This document shows, piece after piece, positions 51,601 through 59,037 of a DNA stretch of 64,000 bases. Both the position numbers and the translations under genes were made by a program. The notes under the pieces are model-generated. The model ran no database searches. It saw nothing but the letters and a program-made list of their open reading frames with translations, and was not told where the DNA came from. The DNA comes from SZUA-430 sp965227535 (GTDB lineage: Bacteria > Pseudomonadota > Alphaproteobacteria > Micropepsales > Micropepsaceae), in NCBI GenBank assembly GCA_965227535.1, contig OZ245761.1, forward strand, positions 1,488,001 to 1,552,000, given 5' to 3'. How positions within the stretch are numbered: the first letter of the stretch is position 1; each line of letters opens with the position of its first letter.

Positions 51601-53004
51601 GGAAAGGGCAACGACCAAATCACCGGCAATGGAGGCAACGATACGTTGTCGGGCGGCGCGGACAACGACACGATCGACGGCGGCGCAGGCAACGACACGA
51701 TTGAAGGTGGATCGGGTACGGACAAACTCACAGGCGGCACCGGCACTGACACTTTGTCCTATGCTTCGTCAACGACCGGCGTAAGCGTCAACCTCGCGAC
51801 GAACACCGTATCGGGTGGCGACGCTCAGGGAGACACGATTTCTGCCTTCGAGAACGTTACAGGATCGTCCGCCAGCGACACGATCACGGGCGACGGCAAC
51901 GCCAACACGGTTCTCGGTGGCGCGGGCAACGACACGATCGACGGCGGCGCAGGCAACGACACGATTGAAGGTGGTACGGGTGCGGACAAGCTCACAGGCG
52001 GCACCGGCACTGATACTCTGTCCTACGCGTCGTCAACGAACGGCGTGAATGTCAACCTCGCGACGAACACCGTATCGGGTGGCGACGCTCAGGGAGACAC
52101 GATTTCTACCTTCGAGAACGTTACAGGATCGTCCGCCAGCGACACGATCACGGGCGACGGCAACGCCAACACGGTTCTAGGTGGCGCGGGCAACGACACG
52201 ATCGATGGCGGTGCTGGCAACGACACAATTGAAGGCGGCGCAGGTTCCGACACGTTGAGCGGCGGCTCGGGCACCGGCGATACGCTGTCCTATGCGAATT
52301 CATCGTCAGGCGTCACGGTGAACCTTCTCACCAACGCGGTGTCGGGCGGCGACGCGCAGGGCGACAAAGTCTCTGGTTTCGAGAACGTCACCGGCTCGCA
52401 GTACGACGACGTGGTCTATGGAAACAACAGCAACAACGTCATCAGCACCGGTGAAGGCAACGACCGTGTCTACGTCAGTGGCGGCATCGACACGATCGAC
52501 GGCGGCGCTGACAGCGACACGATCGACCTTGCCAACTTCAGCGGCGCCAACATGACGATCGATCTGGGTAAGGGTCTCGTCTACTACACTGCCTACCCAG
52601 CCGGCGCGGACTCTATCTCGAACTTCGAAAACGCCAGCGGCACGAACGCGAGCGATACTTTCCACGGTAGCTCCGCAGACAACACGATGTGGGGACAAGC
52701 GGGCAACGATACATTCAACATCTCCACCGGCGGTGGCCATGACACCGTCTATGGCGGCACGGGAACGGACATCATTAGCATCAACACCGGCGGCGGAAGC
52801 GGCGGCTGGCTCGAGACGGTGGCGGACCCATCGTCCGTGACCATCGGCGCCGGAGACTGGCTGCTCGAACTCGACACCGGCGAGGCCTATCTGCTCCACG
52901 GCTCAGGCGGCGCCTTCGACTTCGCCGCCCCTCACGCCGGCATCCTCACCGCCTTCGACGGCACCGAGGTCAACTTCGCCGATGTGGAAGGGCTGCATTG
53001 GTAG
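45619..53004 (+). CDS. Giant cadherin-repeat RTX adhesin
   Basis: 2461 residues. There is no Sec signal, which fits type I export. Residues 1-189 are low-complexity and Pro/Ala/Ser-rich, with a small NAAPAN repeat. Residues 190-1787 are 17 nearly identical 94-residue cadherin-like domains with calcium-binding signatures AEN, DADAGD, LDHE and NVNEGP. Two diverged domains follow to about 1974, then RTX nonapeptides (GGAGNDTIDGGAGNDTIEGG) and a C-terminal region ending FADVEGLHW, presumably the secretion signal. The start is ATG 45619 after GTGGGA. The gene is transcribed divergently from the exporter operon, its most likely secretion machinery. No obvious LapA-type retention module or LapG cleavage motif was found. 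Expected role: surface attachment or biofilm matrix (inference). Confidence 0.93.
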   Translation: MSSIQTPPPKEAAASSSLEHDPALDKAAANEGALTPAGSPSPAGAQASGDGALHLQNAHYGALDVETPDGASSGQGSAGADNLAPPPLALDLENHPDVPSLTSQTTKALAATQPAQPTPPGEAPAGLSPATNSQAAATETFSFNTGYTPTPNAASANVNAAPANINAAPANVDVPPQTSAAAEDKNEAPADISLSNTTIAENAAGAVVGTLTTVDPDSGDTHSYSVSDNRFEVVDGQLKLKDGVSLDHESEPSVSVTVTSTDASGASLSEDFTINVANVNEGPSDIGLSNTTIAENAAGAVVGTLSTADADAGDTFTYSVSDNRFEVVDGQLKLKDGISLDHEGEPSVSVTVTSTDASGASLSEDFTISVTNVNEGPSDIGLSNTTVAENAAGAVVGTLTTVDPDAGDTHSYSVSDNRFEVVDGQLKLKDGVSLDHEAEPSVSVTVTSTDASGASISEDFTISVSNVNEGPSDIGLSNTTVAENAAGAVVGTLSTADADAGDTHSYSVSDNRFEVVDGQLKLKDGISLDHEAEPSVSVTVTSTDASGASLSEDFTINVANVNEGPSDIGLSNTTIAENAAGAVVGTLSTADADAGDTHSYSVSDNRFEVVDGQLKLKDGISLDHESEPSVSVTVTSTDASGASISEDFTISVSNVNEGPSDIGLSNTTIAENAAGAVVGTLSTADADAGDTHSYTVSDNRFEVVDGQLKLKDGISLDHEAEPSVSVTVTSTDASGASLSEDFTIGVSNVNEGPSDIGLSNTTVAENAAGAVVGTLSTADADAGDTHSYSVSDNRFEVVDGQLKLKDGISLDHEGEPSVSVTVTSTDASGASLSEDFTINVANVNEGPSDIGLSNTTVAENAAGAVVGTLSTADADAGDTHSYSVSDNRFEVVDGQLKLKDGISLDHEAEPSVSVTVTSTDASGASLSEDFTINVANVNEGPSDIGLSNTTVAENAAGAVVGTLSTADADAGDTHSYSVSDNRFEVVDGQLKLKDGISLDHEGEPSVSVTVTSTDASGASLSEDFTINVSNVNEGPSDIGLSNTTVAENAAGAIVGTLSTTDVDAGDTHSYTVSDNRFEVVDGQLKLKDGVSLDHEGEPSVSVTVTSTDASGASLSEDFTISVSNVNEGPSDIGLSNTTVAENAAGAVVGTLSTADVDAGDTHSYSVSDTRFEVVDGQLKLKDGISLDHESEPSVSVTVTSTDASGASISEDFTISVSNVNEGPSDIGLSNTTVAENAAGAVVGTLSTADADAGDTHSYAVSDNRFEVVDGQLKLKDGISLDHEAEPSVSVTVTSTDASGASLSEDFTINVANVNEGPSDIGLSNTTVAENAAGAIVGTLSTADADAGDTHSYSVSDNRFEVVDGQLKLKDGISLDHESEPSVSVTVTSTDASGASLSEDFTISVSNVNEGPNDIGLSNTTVAENAAGAVVGTLTTVDADAGDTHSYSVSDNRFEVVDGQLKLKDGISLDHEAEPSVSVTVTSTDASGASLSEDFTIGVANVNEGPSDIGLSNTTVAENAAGAVVGTLSTADADAGDTHSYSVSDNRFEVVDGQLKLKDGISLDHEAEPSVSVTVTSTDASGASLSEDFTISVSNVNEGPSDIGLSNTTVAENAAGAVVGTLSTADADAGDTHSYTVSDNRFEVVDGQLKLKDGVSLDHEAEPSVSVTVTSTDASGASLSEDFTIGVANVNEGPSDIGLSNTTVAENAAGAVVGTLSTADADAGDTHSYAVSDNRFEVVDGQLKLKDGISLDHESKPSVSVTVTSTDASGASLSEDFTINAANVNEGPTKVSLSDTSISEGLAGGVVGTVTTTDPDAGDQHSYTVSDSRFEVVDGQLKLKDGVSLDYESRSTVSLTVTATDAGGLSQSQAFKIVVTNANDAPTDITLSTNTVSENVAGAVIGTLSTTDQDKGNTFTYSVSDDRFEVISGKLKLKSGVSLDYEAEPTVKLTVTTADNSGATYSETFAIEVQDANESVGTDYDDKFVGGEGNDIYDGGKGNDQITGNGGNDTLSGGADNDTIDGGAGNDTIEGGSGTDKLTGGTGTDTLSYASSTTGVSVNLATNTVSGGDAQGDTISAFENVTGSSASDTITGDGNANTVLGGAGNDTIDGGAGNDTIEGGTGADKLTGGTGTDTLSYASSTNGVNVNLATNTVSGGDAQGDTISTFENVTGSSASDTITGDGNANTVLGGAGNDTIDGGAGNDTIEGGAGSDTLSGGSGTGDTLSYANSSSGVTVNLLTNAVSGGDAQGDKVSGFENVTGSQYDDVVYGNNSNNVISTGEGNDRVYVSGGIDTIDGGADSDTIDLANFSGANMTIDLGKGLVYYTAYPAGADSISNFENASGTNASDTFHGSSADNTMWGQAGNDTFNISTGGGHDTVYGGTGTDIISINTGGGSGGWLETVADPSSVTIGAGDWLLELDTGEAYLLHGSGGAFDFAAPHAGILTAFDGTEVNFADVEGLHW
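46186..50979 (+). repeat. 17 x 282-bp tandem repeat array in the adhesin gene
   Basis: Seventeen consecutive 282-bp units, each coding one 94-residue cadherin-like domain, differ by only a few substitutions (for example TTI/TTV, SYSV/SYTV/SYAV, HESE/HEAE/HEGE). Two further units to about 51540 are clearly diverged. The similarity, largely also at synonymous positions, implies recent expansion or gene conversion. Copy number may be mis-assembled from short reads. Confidence 0.95.
51538..52300 (+). repeat. RTX block with a 264-bp internal duplication
   Basis: Two almost identical 264-bp units (starting near 51731 and 51995) each encode RTX nonapeptides plus a linker with the sequence VNLATNTVSGGDAQGDTIS. 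A third, diverged unit follows from about 52260. Calcium-binding beta-roll repeats of the adhesin C-terminus. Confidence 0.85.
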
Positions 53005-53184
53005 AACCGTCGCGATTGCTGGTATTGCAGCGCAGACGCGGCGCATCGGAAGGGTTCTGAGCCCCCTATCCCGTATTCTTGACCACGGCCACAACAGTGT
53101 TCAGCGGCGCGGCGGAAAGCATCGTCTCGCGTGTCTTCAAGTCCGGGACCGCCGAGTCACAGGCGGGCAGGCTTGGGGACGTAC

Positions 53185-54618
53185 ATGCTGAGACTCGTGT
53201 TTCGGACGGTTGGAATTCTGCTGGTGCTCGCCGTGGCGGCCATCGGGGCCTATGCCGTCTATACGGACATCCCCGGCCAGGCGCGCGCATTCACGACAAT
53301 GACCGCGAAACTGATGTGCAGCGGCGTATTCGTCGCCGGCCGGGACGAGAAGGATGTCTGGCAACAGGACTTCGTGCGTCTCTCCCCACAGGGGAAATAC
53401 ATGGAACTCGCGACCCTCAAGATCGACCACACCGAGAAATCGGTGACATCGTCGGCTCTCGGCGGCCTCGTTTCGGGTAAAGCCATCTTTCGTAAGGGCA
53501 TCGGCTGCACAGCACTTGTCGGCAAATCGGAAGCGGAAGTTCGCGCGCAAGGCGAAGGTGTAGAGACGGCGCTGCCGCTCCCCGATCCGGCGCTCCCCTG
53601 GCCCGAAGGCGACGCCACGATCGAGAACGCCCTACCCGCCAACGTCGACGCCGCGCTGCTGAGCGCCGCGCTCGACAAGGCCTTTTCCGAACCCGACCCG
53701 GCAAAGCCGCGCAAGTCGCGCGAGGTCGTCGTCGTCTATCAGGGCCGCATCATCGCCGAGCGCTATGCACCGGGCTTCACCAAGGACACGGCGCTGATCT
53801 CGCAGTCGATGGCCAAGAGCATCTTGAGCGCCGTCGTCGGCATCCAGGTCGGCGAAGGCAAGCTGAAACTCGACGCGCCGGCGCCCGTGCGCGAGTGGGC
53901 CGACCCGAAGGATCCGCGCCATGCGATCACGCTCGACAATCTATTGCGCATGACCAGCGGCATGAAGTTCGACGAGCGCTACGATACGCCGTTCTCGGAC
54001 ACGAACCGGCAATACGCGACCGGCGATTTCGCCTCCTACACGGCCGCCCTGCCGCTCGAAGCGCCGCCCGGCACCAAGTTCAACTATTCGACCGGCACGT
54101 CGAACATTCTCGGCCGCATCGCACGTGAAGCCGCAGGCCCCAACATGAGCGACGGCTTTGCCGCGCCGCGCCGCCAACTCTTCGAACCGATCGGCGCACG
54201 GTCGATGACGATGGAGGTCGACGCCGCAGGCAGTCTGCAAGGCGGCAGCTTCGTCTACGCGACCGCGCGCGACTATGCGCGCTTCGGACTGCTCTACATG
54301 CGCGACGGCATGTGGAACGGCGCGCGCGTGTTGCCGGAGGGTTGGGCAAAATACACGCTGACCCCAACGCCATCGGCCTCACCCAAGAAGCCGTACGGCG
54401 CGCACTTCTGGCTCAATACCGGCACCGATCCCACACAGCACCGTTGGCCGAACGTGCCGGCCGACGCTTTTATCCTGTCGGGCTTCCAGGGCCAGAACGT
54501 CATCGGCATTCCCTCGCGCGACGTCGTCGTGGTGCGATTGGGGCTCACCGAATTCGATAACTGGGATGTCTCGATATTGGTTGAGGATGTTCTCAAAGCG
54601 ATCGGACCCAATTCCTGA
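53185..54618 (+). CDS. Membrane-anchored serine hydrolase (beta-lactamase/penicillin-binding-like fold)
   Basis: 477 residues from ATG 53185, with TTGGGGAC upstream. An uncleaved-looking N-terminal helix (LVFRTVGILLVLAVAAIGAYAVY) leads to an about 120-residue N-terminal region with KLMCSGVFVAGRD and GIGC, shared with the downstream paralogue. The hydrolase domain has the SxxK pair at Ser208-Lys211 (SMAK), the NYSTGTSN tyrosine motif near 300 and a late SGFQGQNVIGIPS segment. Members of this clan (beta-lactamase class C, esterases, D-amino-acid peptidases) hydrolyse esters or amides. The substrate is unknown. The stop overlaps the next start (TGATG). The 180-bp gap after the adhesin gene shows no clear terminator. 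Confidence 0.85.
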   Translation: MLRLVFRTVGILLVLAVAAIGAYAVYTDIPGQARAFTTMTAKLMCSGVFVAGRDEKDVWQQDFVRLSPQGKYMELATLKIDHTEKSVTSSALGGLVSGKAIFRKGIGCTALVGKSEAEVRAQGEGVETALPLPDPALPWPEGDATIENALPANVDAALLSAALDKAFSEPDPAKPRKSREVVVVYQGRIIAERYAPGFTKDTALISQSMAKSILSAVVGIQVGEGKLKLDAPAPVREWADPKDPRHAITLDNLLRMTSGMKFDERYDTPFSDTNRQYATGDFASYTAALPLEAPPGTKFNYSTGTSNILGRIAREAAGPNMSDGFAAPRRQLFEPIGARSMTMEVDAAGSLQGGSFVYATARDYARFGLLYMRDGMWNGARVLPEGWAKYTLTPTPSASPKKPYGAHFWLNTGTDPTQHRWPNVPADAFILSGFQGQNVIGIPSRDVVVVRLGLTEFDNWDVSILVEDVLKAIGPNS

Positions 54619-56066
54619 TGCGTCGTATCGGCATTGTCGTCATCGCCATCCTTGCCCTAATCGTCGCGGCCGGCGCCGTCGCGTATCAGCAGCTCGAAGT
54701 CGGCAAGCAGATCGCGGTCTTCACCGGCGGCACGGCGAAGATGATGTGTTCGAACGTCTTCGTCGGCGGACGCACGCCCGAACACGTGCGCGCCGAGGAC
54801 TTCAACCGCAGGACCGCGCCCGGCAAGTACATCGGTATCGGCACGACCGAGGTCAACATGGCCGACAAGTCCGTGACCGGCCGGTTCTACGGCTTGGTGC
54901 CGCGGACAGCGATTTGGCGCGAGGGCATCGGCTGCACCGTGGCCGACGGCAAGACAGTCGAAGAGTTGCGCGCGCAAGGCAGCGGCGTGCCCTCCGCATT
55001 GCCGCCGCCGGACGAGACGGCGCAGTGGCCGGAGGGCGAGGCGACGCTCGCCGACAATCTTCCGTCGGACATCGATGCCGCGATGCTGAAAGAGGCGATG
55101 GACTTCGCCTTCGCCGAACCGAACCCGGACGAGCCGCGGCGCACGCGTGGCGCGCTCGTCGTTTATCGCGGCCGCGTCGTGGCCGAGCGTTATGCCCCGG
55201 GCTTCGACAAATCGATGGCGCACTTGTCGAACTCGGTCGCGAAGAGCTTCACCAGCGCGCTCGTCGGCATCCTCGTCGGCCAAGGCAAGCTCAAGGTGGA
55301 AGACCAGGCGCCGATCGAAGAATGGCATGGGCCGGGCGATCCGCGCGCCGCGATCACGCTCGACCATCTCCTCCACATGTCCAGCGGCCTCGAGTTCGAG
55401 GAGACCTACACGAAGATCAAATCCGACACGACGTTCCAATTCGTCGGCGGCGACCTTGCCGGCTTCTCCGCCGCAAAACCGCTCGTGGCCAAGCCCGGCG
55501 AACGCTGGAGCTACTCGACGGGCACGTCGAACATCCTCGGCCGCATCGTCACCCAAGCGGCAGGCCCAACGCTGGCTGAATCCTTCGCCTTCCCGCGCCG
55601 CGCGCTCTTCGACAAGCTCGGCATGCGCAACACGGTGATCGAGCCCGACGCTGCGGGCAACTTCGTCGGCGGCAGCTACGTTTTTGCCAGCGTCCGGGAC
55701 TACGCACGTCTGGGCCTGCTTTATCTGCGCGACGGCGTCTGGAACGGCGAACGCGTCTTGCCCGAAGGCTGGGTCGCCTACACGCGGACGCCGGTGGCGC
55801 ACGCACCGGACGATCGGGCCTACGGCGCGCAGTTCTGGCTGAACACGGGTCTGAACCCCAACGTCCACCGCTATCCGGCCTTGCCGCCCGACACCTATGC
55901 CATGAACGGCCACCAAGGCCAGCACGTGTTCATCGTTCCCTCGCGGGATACCGTGGTGGTGCGCGTAGGCTTGAGCGAATTCCCAAGCTGGAAGATGGAC
56001 GATTTCGTCGAGCGCGTGTTGAAGGCATTGCCGAACGAAACCACGACGGCGCAAACGGCTCACTGA
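54618..56066 (+). CDS. Second membrane-anchored serine hydrolase, tandem paralogue
   Basis: 482 residues, starting inside the stop of the previous gene (TGATG). N-terminal helix GIVVIAILALIVAAGAVAY, then KMMCSNVFVGGRT and GIGC as in the first copy. The active-site SxxK pair is at Ser206-Lys209 (SVAK), and YSTGTSN plus NGHQGQHVFIVPS occupy the same relative positions. Paired paralogues with the same architecture suggest duplication followed by specialisation. Both are expected to sit in the inner membrane facing the periplasm. Conserved cysteines in the N-terminal region (MCS and IGC) could form a disulfide. The SnoaL-like gene follows 16 bp later. Confidence 0.85.
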   Translation: MRRIGIVVIAILALIVAAGAVAYQQLEVGKQIAVFTGGTAKMMCSNVFVGGRTPEHVRAEDFNRRTAPGKYIGIGTTEVNMADKSVTGRFYGLVPRTAIWREGIGCTVADGKTVEELRAQGSGVPSALPPPDETAQWPEGEATLADNLPSDIDAAMLKEAMDFAFAEPNPDEPRRTRGALVVYRGRVVAERYAPGFDKSMAHLSNSVAKSFTSALVGILVGQGKLKVEDQAPIEEWHGPGDPRAAITLDHLLHMSSGLEFEETYTKIKSDTTFQFVGGDLAGFSAAKPLVAKPGERWSYSTGTSNILGRIVTQAAGPTLAESFAFPRRALFDKLGMRNTVIEPDAAGNFVGGSYVFASVRDYARLGLLYLRDGVWNGERVLPEGWVAYTRTPVAHAPDDRAYGAQFWLNTGLNPNVHRYPALPPDTYAMNGHQGQHVFIVPSRDTVVVRVGLSEFPSWKMDDFVERVLKALPNETTTAQTAH

Positions 56067-56082
56067 CGAACACGAGGCGGCG

Positions 56083-56565
56083 ATGACCCCTGAGCAGCAA
56101 ATGACGATCGAGCACGCGTGCGAAAAGCTGCAAAAGCTCTACGCCATCTATGCCGACCAACTCGACGAGGAAAAGTTCGCCGCGCTCTTCGCCGAAGACG
56201 CCTGGATCAAGGTGCCCGAACAACCGCCGTTCAAAGGCCACGAAGCGATCGCCGCCGGCATCAAACAAATGCGCGCGCTCGGCCTCATCTATCGCCACAT
56301 CATGACGAACACCGTCGTCGATGCCGTCGACGACAGCCATGCGCAAGGCTTGTGCTATTTGATGGCCTTCAACAGCGCCGCGCCGGCCGACGCACACGGT
56401 GCTCGGCCCATGGAAATGGCGACGACCCTCGGCGAATACAAAGACACGTTCGTCAAGACGAAAGACGGTTGGCGCTTTCAGTCGCGCGAATTGCGCCGCG
56501 TGATGCGCCGCGCCGACGACAACATCGTTGCTGCGGCACAACGGCTAGCTGGTAAGGCGCAATGA
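56083..56565 (+). CDS. SnoaL/NTF2-like protein
   Basis: 160 residues with the cone-shaped NTF2/SnoaL-like pattern: an N-terminal helix (KLQKLYAIYADQLDEEKFAALFAEDAWIKVP), then FKGHEAIAAGIKQM, RHIMTNTVVDAV and a C-terminal strand pair (YKDTFVKTKDGWRFQSRELRRV). Members are small ligand-binding proteins or enzymes (isomerases, cyclases). The spacing of 16 bp indicates co-transcription with the hydrolase pair. No activity can be assigned. Confidence 0.75.
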   Translation: MTPEQQMTIEHACEKLQKLYAIYADQLDEEKFAALFAEDAWIKVPEQPPFKGHEAIAAGIKQMRALGLIYRHIMTNTVVDAVDDSHAQGLCYLMAFNSAAPADAHGARPMEMATTLGEYKDTFVKTKDGWRFQSRELRRVMRRADDNIVAAAQRLAGKAQ

Positions 56566-56569
56566 CGCC

Positions 56570-56655
56570 CTGGGAGCGCCGGCTTCCAGCCGGCATTTCT
56601 GAGCTGATCGCACGCCAGGTCGGAAGAAGAGCCGGCTAGAAGCCGGCGCTCCCAG
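56570..56655. repeat. REP-like inverted repeat between convergent genes
   Basis: Two 25-nt arms at 56570-56594 and 56631-56655 are inverted copies with one mismatch, separated by 36 bp. Each arm itself contains GCCGGCTTC/TAGCCGGC dyads. It lies between the convergent SnoaL-like and acyl-CoA ligase genes, begins 5 bp after one stop and ends 2 bp before the other. This is the typical position of a REP/palindromic element and could also act as a bidirectional terminator. No RAYT transposase was found in the window. Confidence 0.75.
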
Positions 56656-56657
56656 GC

Positions 56658-58256
56658 CTAGTTGACCTGACGTTCGCGGCCTTCCCAATACGGCTTGCGC
56701 AACTCGCGCTTCAAAATCTTGCCCGACGCATTGCGCGGCAATTCGCTGACGAAGTCGACAGTTTTGGGCACCTTGTAGCCCGCGATCCGCTCGCGCGCGA
56801 AATCCAAGATGCTCTGTGCGTTCTTCGGATGACCGGCCTTCGACACCACGACCGCCCGCACAGCCTCACCCCACATCTTGTCGGGCACGCCGATGACCGC
56901 AACGTCGGCGACATCCGGATGTCCGAAGATCGCGCTCTCGACCTCGGCCGGATAGATGTTTTCGCCGCCCGACACGATCATGTCCTTCACGCGGTCGTGC
57001 ACGTAGACATAACCGTCGGCGTCCAAGTAGCCCGCGTCCCCCGACTTAACCCATCCGTCCGACGTGATCGTCTTCTCCGTCGCGTCGGCGAGGTTCCAGT
57101 AACCGCTCATCCGCGAAGCCGAGTGCAGCCAGATCTCTCCGACTTCCCCCGTCGGCAACGGCTTCCCGTCGCCGTCGCGTATCGACAGCTTCACGCCGGG
57201 GATGGGCTTGCCGGCTGAGCGCATGCGTGGCGCCCCCTTCAGGTCGTGGTCGGCGGCGGGGAGGTAAGTCACCGCACCTGCGGTCTCGGTCATGCCGTAG
57301 AGTTGAACGAAACCGCATTTGAACGTCTCGATCGCCTCACGCAGAAGCTCAAGCGGTATCGGCGAGGCGCCGTAGAGCAGCGACTCGATCGACGAGAAGT
57401 CCGTGTCCTTGCACTTCGGGTGCAGCAACAACTGATGAATCGCAGTCGGCACCAAAACAAGTTTCGTCACGCCGTACTTTTCGATGATCGACAGCACTTC
57501 ACCGGGATCGTATTGCGAGAGCACGATCGACCGCGCGCCGTTGTAGAGCCCAACAATCCCCCAACCCGTGCCACTGATGTGAAAGACCGGCATGGTGACG
57601 AGGCTCACGTCCTTCGGACCCCAGTCGTTCCACAACATGCCGGGATCGAATTCCTCCGGATGTTCGGCGCGGTACTTGTCGTGCGCGTAGAGCGCAAAGT
57701 GCGACAGCTGCACCCCTTTGGGATGCCCCGTCGTACCGCTGGTGTACATTTGCACGATGACGTCGGACGGCGAGACCTCGATCATCGGATCGACGGTCGA
57801 CTGCTTGGCTTGCCACGCGATGAAATCCGGCCAATCGCCTTCGGGGCCGTCGATGACGACGACCTGCCTGATCTTCTTCGCCTGCGGCAGGATCTGTTTG
57901 ACGAGGCCCATGTGGCTCTTGCCGGCGAACAGAATTTCCGCATCGCAATCGTTCAGAATGTAGGCAACTTCCGGCGGCGCAAGGCGCCAATTGACCGACA
58001 CAAGACAGGCACCCGCCTTCGCCGCGCCGAACAGCACGTCGAAATAGATGTCCGAGTTCTTGTCCAAGAAAGCGATGCGCGACTTGGGCTTGACGCCCAA
58101 CGCGCGCAGGCCGTTCGCGACCTGCGTGACGCGCTTATCCCAATCGCGATAGTTGGTCTCGCGCCCCTCATACATGAGGGCGATGTCGTTCGGTCGCGTT
58201 TTCGCATGAAACCGCGACGCATCGGCGAGCGTATGGATCTCCGGCACGTAGGTCAT
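56658..58256 (-). CDS. Acyl-CoA ligase (AMP-forming)
   Basis: 532 residues of the ANL superfamily. Motifs are the phosphate-binding YTSGTTGHPKG (171-181), the adenine/acid motif YGMTE, the hinge GDAGYLDADGYVYVHDRVKDMI and the catalytic lysine in PRNASGKILKREL. It activates a carboxylic acid through acyl-AMP to acyl-CoA. Most similar in layout to long/medium-chain fatty-acid or fatty-acid-like ligases. It lies 28 bp after the ECF sigma factor gene on the same strand, and opposite the lipid operon starting at 59866 across the TetR gene. Its substrate may feed that operon (inference). Confidence 0.9.
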   Translation of the reverse strand: MTYVPEIHTLADASRFHAKTRPNDIALMYEGRETNYRDWDKRVTQVANGLRALGVKPKSRIAFLDKNSDIYFDVLFGAAKAGACLVSVNWRLAPPEVAYILNDCDAEILFAGKSHMGLVKQILPQAKKIRQVVVIDGPEGDWPDFIAWQAKQSTVDPMIEVSPSDVIVQMYTSGTTGHPKGVQLSHFALYAHDKYRAEHPEEFDPGMLWNDWGPKDVSLVTMPVFHISGTGWGIVGLYNGARSIVLSQYDPGEVLSIIEKYGVTKLVLVPTAIHQLLLHPKCKDTDFSSIESLLYGASPIPLELLREAIETFKCGFVQLYGMTETAGAVTYLPAADHDLKGAPRMRSAGKPIPGVKLSIRDGDGKPLPTGEVGEIWLHSASRMSGYWNLADATEKTITSDGWVKSGDAGYLDADGYVYVHDRVKDMIVSGGENIYPAEVESAIFGHPDVADVAVIGVPDKMWGEAVRAVVVSKAGHPKNAQSILDFARERIAGYKVPKTVDFVSELPRNASGKILKRELRKPYWEGRERQVN

Positions 58257-58284
58257 GAGGAATCTCCTCGACGTCGGTCGACTT

Positions 58285-58935
58285 CTACTCGGCCGCCTGC
58301 GCCATCATCACGCGAGTCTGCGGACCATGGCGAACAGCCGTCCTGCGCTCGTCGTGAAGCATGTCGCGGCACAACCGTCGCCCGCGGATGTAGTGCTTCT
58401 CGATCGTGCTGACCGAAAGGCCGAGCCGTTCGGACATCTCTTTGTACGACAATTCGTCGACGACGCGAAGCGTCAGCGCCTCGCGGCAACGCAGAGGCAA
58501 CTGCGCGAACGCCTGACGGCAGGCATCCAGATCTTCGTCGACGATCATCTGTTCTTCTGCCGTCGGCGCCTCGTGCATCGGCTCCGCCGATCCGGTCGCC
58601 GGATCGGCAACGTGGTTGCGCGGATTGCGCAAATGATTGAGCGCAAGATTGTGCGCGGTCTTGAACAGCACCGCGCGCGGCGAGCGCACGAGTCCAAGCT
58701 CCATCGCCCGCCACACACGCAAGAACGCGTCCTGCACGATATCCTCGGCGTCGCTGGGGCGGCGTACCACGCGGCGCACCAAGGTCAGCAGCACGCCAAC
58801 GTCGCGACGGAAAAGCTCCCGCAGCGAGGCGGCGTTTTCAGAGTCTGGCTCGTCGGCAACCGGTGCTACCGGCGTCCAATCGGTGTGCGTTTGGTCTAAC
58901 GGCCCAACCTCAAGCCACATCCCAACGTTCCCCAT
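58285..58935 (-). CDS. ECF-type RNA polymerase sigma factor
   Basis: 216 residues from ATG 58935, preceded by AAGGGG. The sigma-2 region contains LTLVRRVVRRPSDAEDIVQDAFLRVWR and the helix LFKTAHNLALNHLR. Sigma-4 is LPLRCREALTLRVVDELSYKEMSERLGLSVSTIEKHYIRGRRLCRD, as in FecI-like ECF factors. No FecR-type anti-sigma or TonB-dependent receptor is adjacent, which is unusual for FecI-like factors. It may be controlled transcriptionally, together with the acyl-CoA ligase it precedes. Confidence 0.9.
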   Translation of the reverse strand: MGNVGMWLEVGPLDQTHTDWTPVAPVADEPDSENAASLRELFRRDVGVLLTLVRRVVRRPSDAEDIVQDAFLRVWRAMELGLVRSPRAVLFKTAHNLALNHLRNPRNHVADPATGSAEPMHEAPTAEEQMIVDEDLDACRQAFAQLPLRCREALTLRVVDELSYKEMSERLGLSVSTIEKHYIRGRRLCRDMLHDERRTAVRHGPQTRVMMAQAAE

Positions 58936-59037
58936 CAGCCCCTTGTTTTATAGAGCCTTTAACGCCTTCGCCGTTCTACACGCCGAAAACATCTGCTGTT
59001 GCGAACGGCAACCTAGCGGTGATAGACTGACCCGCAA

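Noticed and set aside
53040..53110. Possible terminator after the adhesin gene (GGGTTCTGAGCCC)
   Set aside because: Arms of only three G/C pairs and no T-run, so not supported as a terminator.
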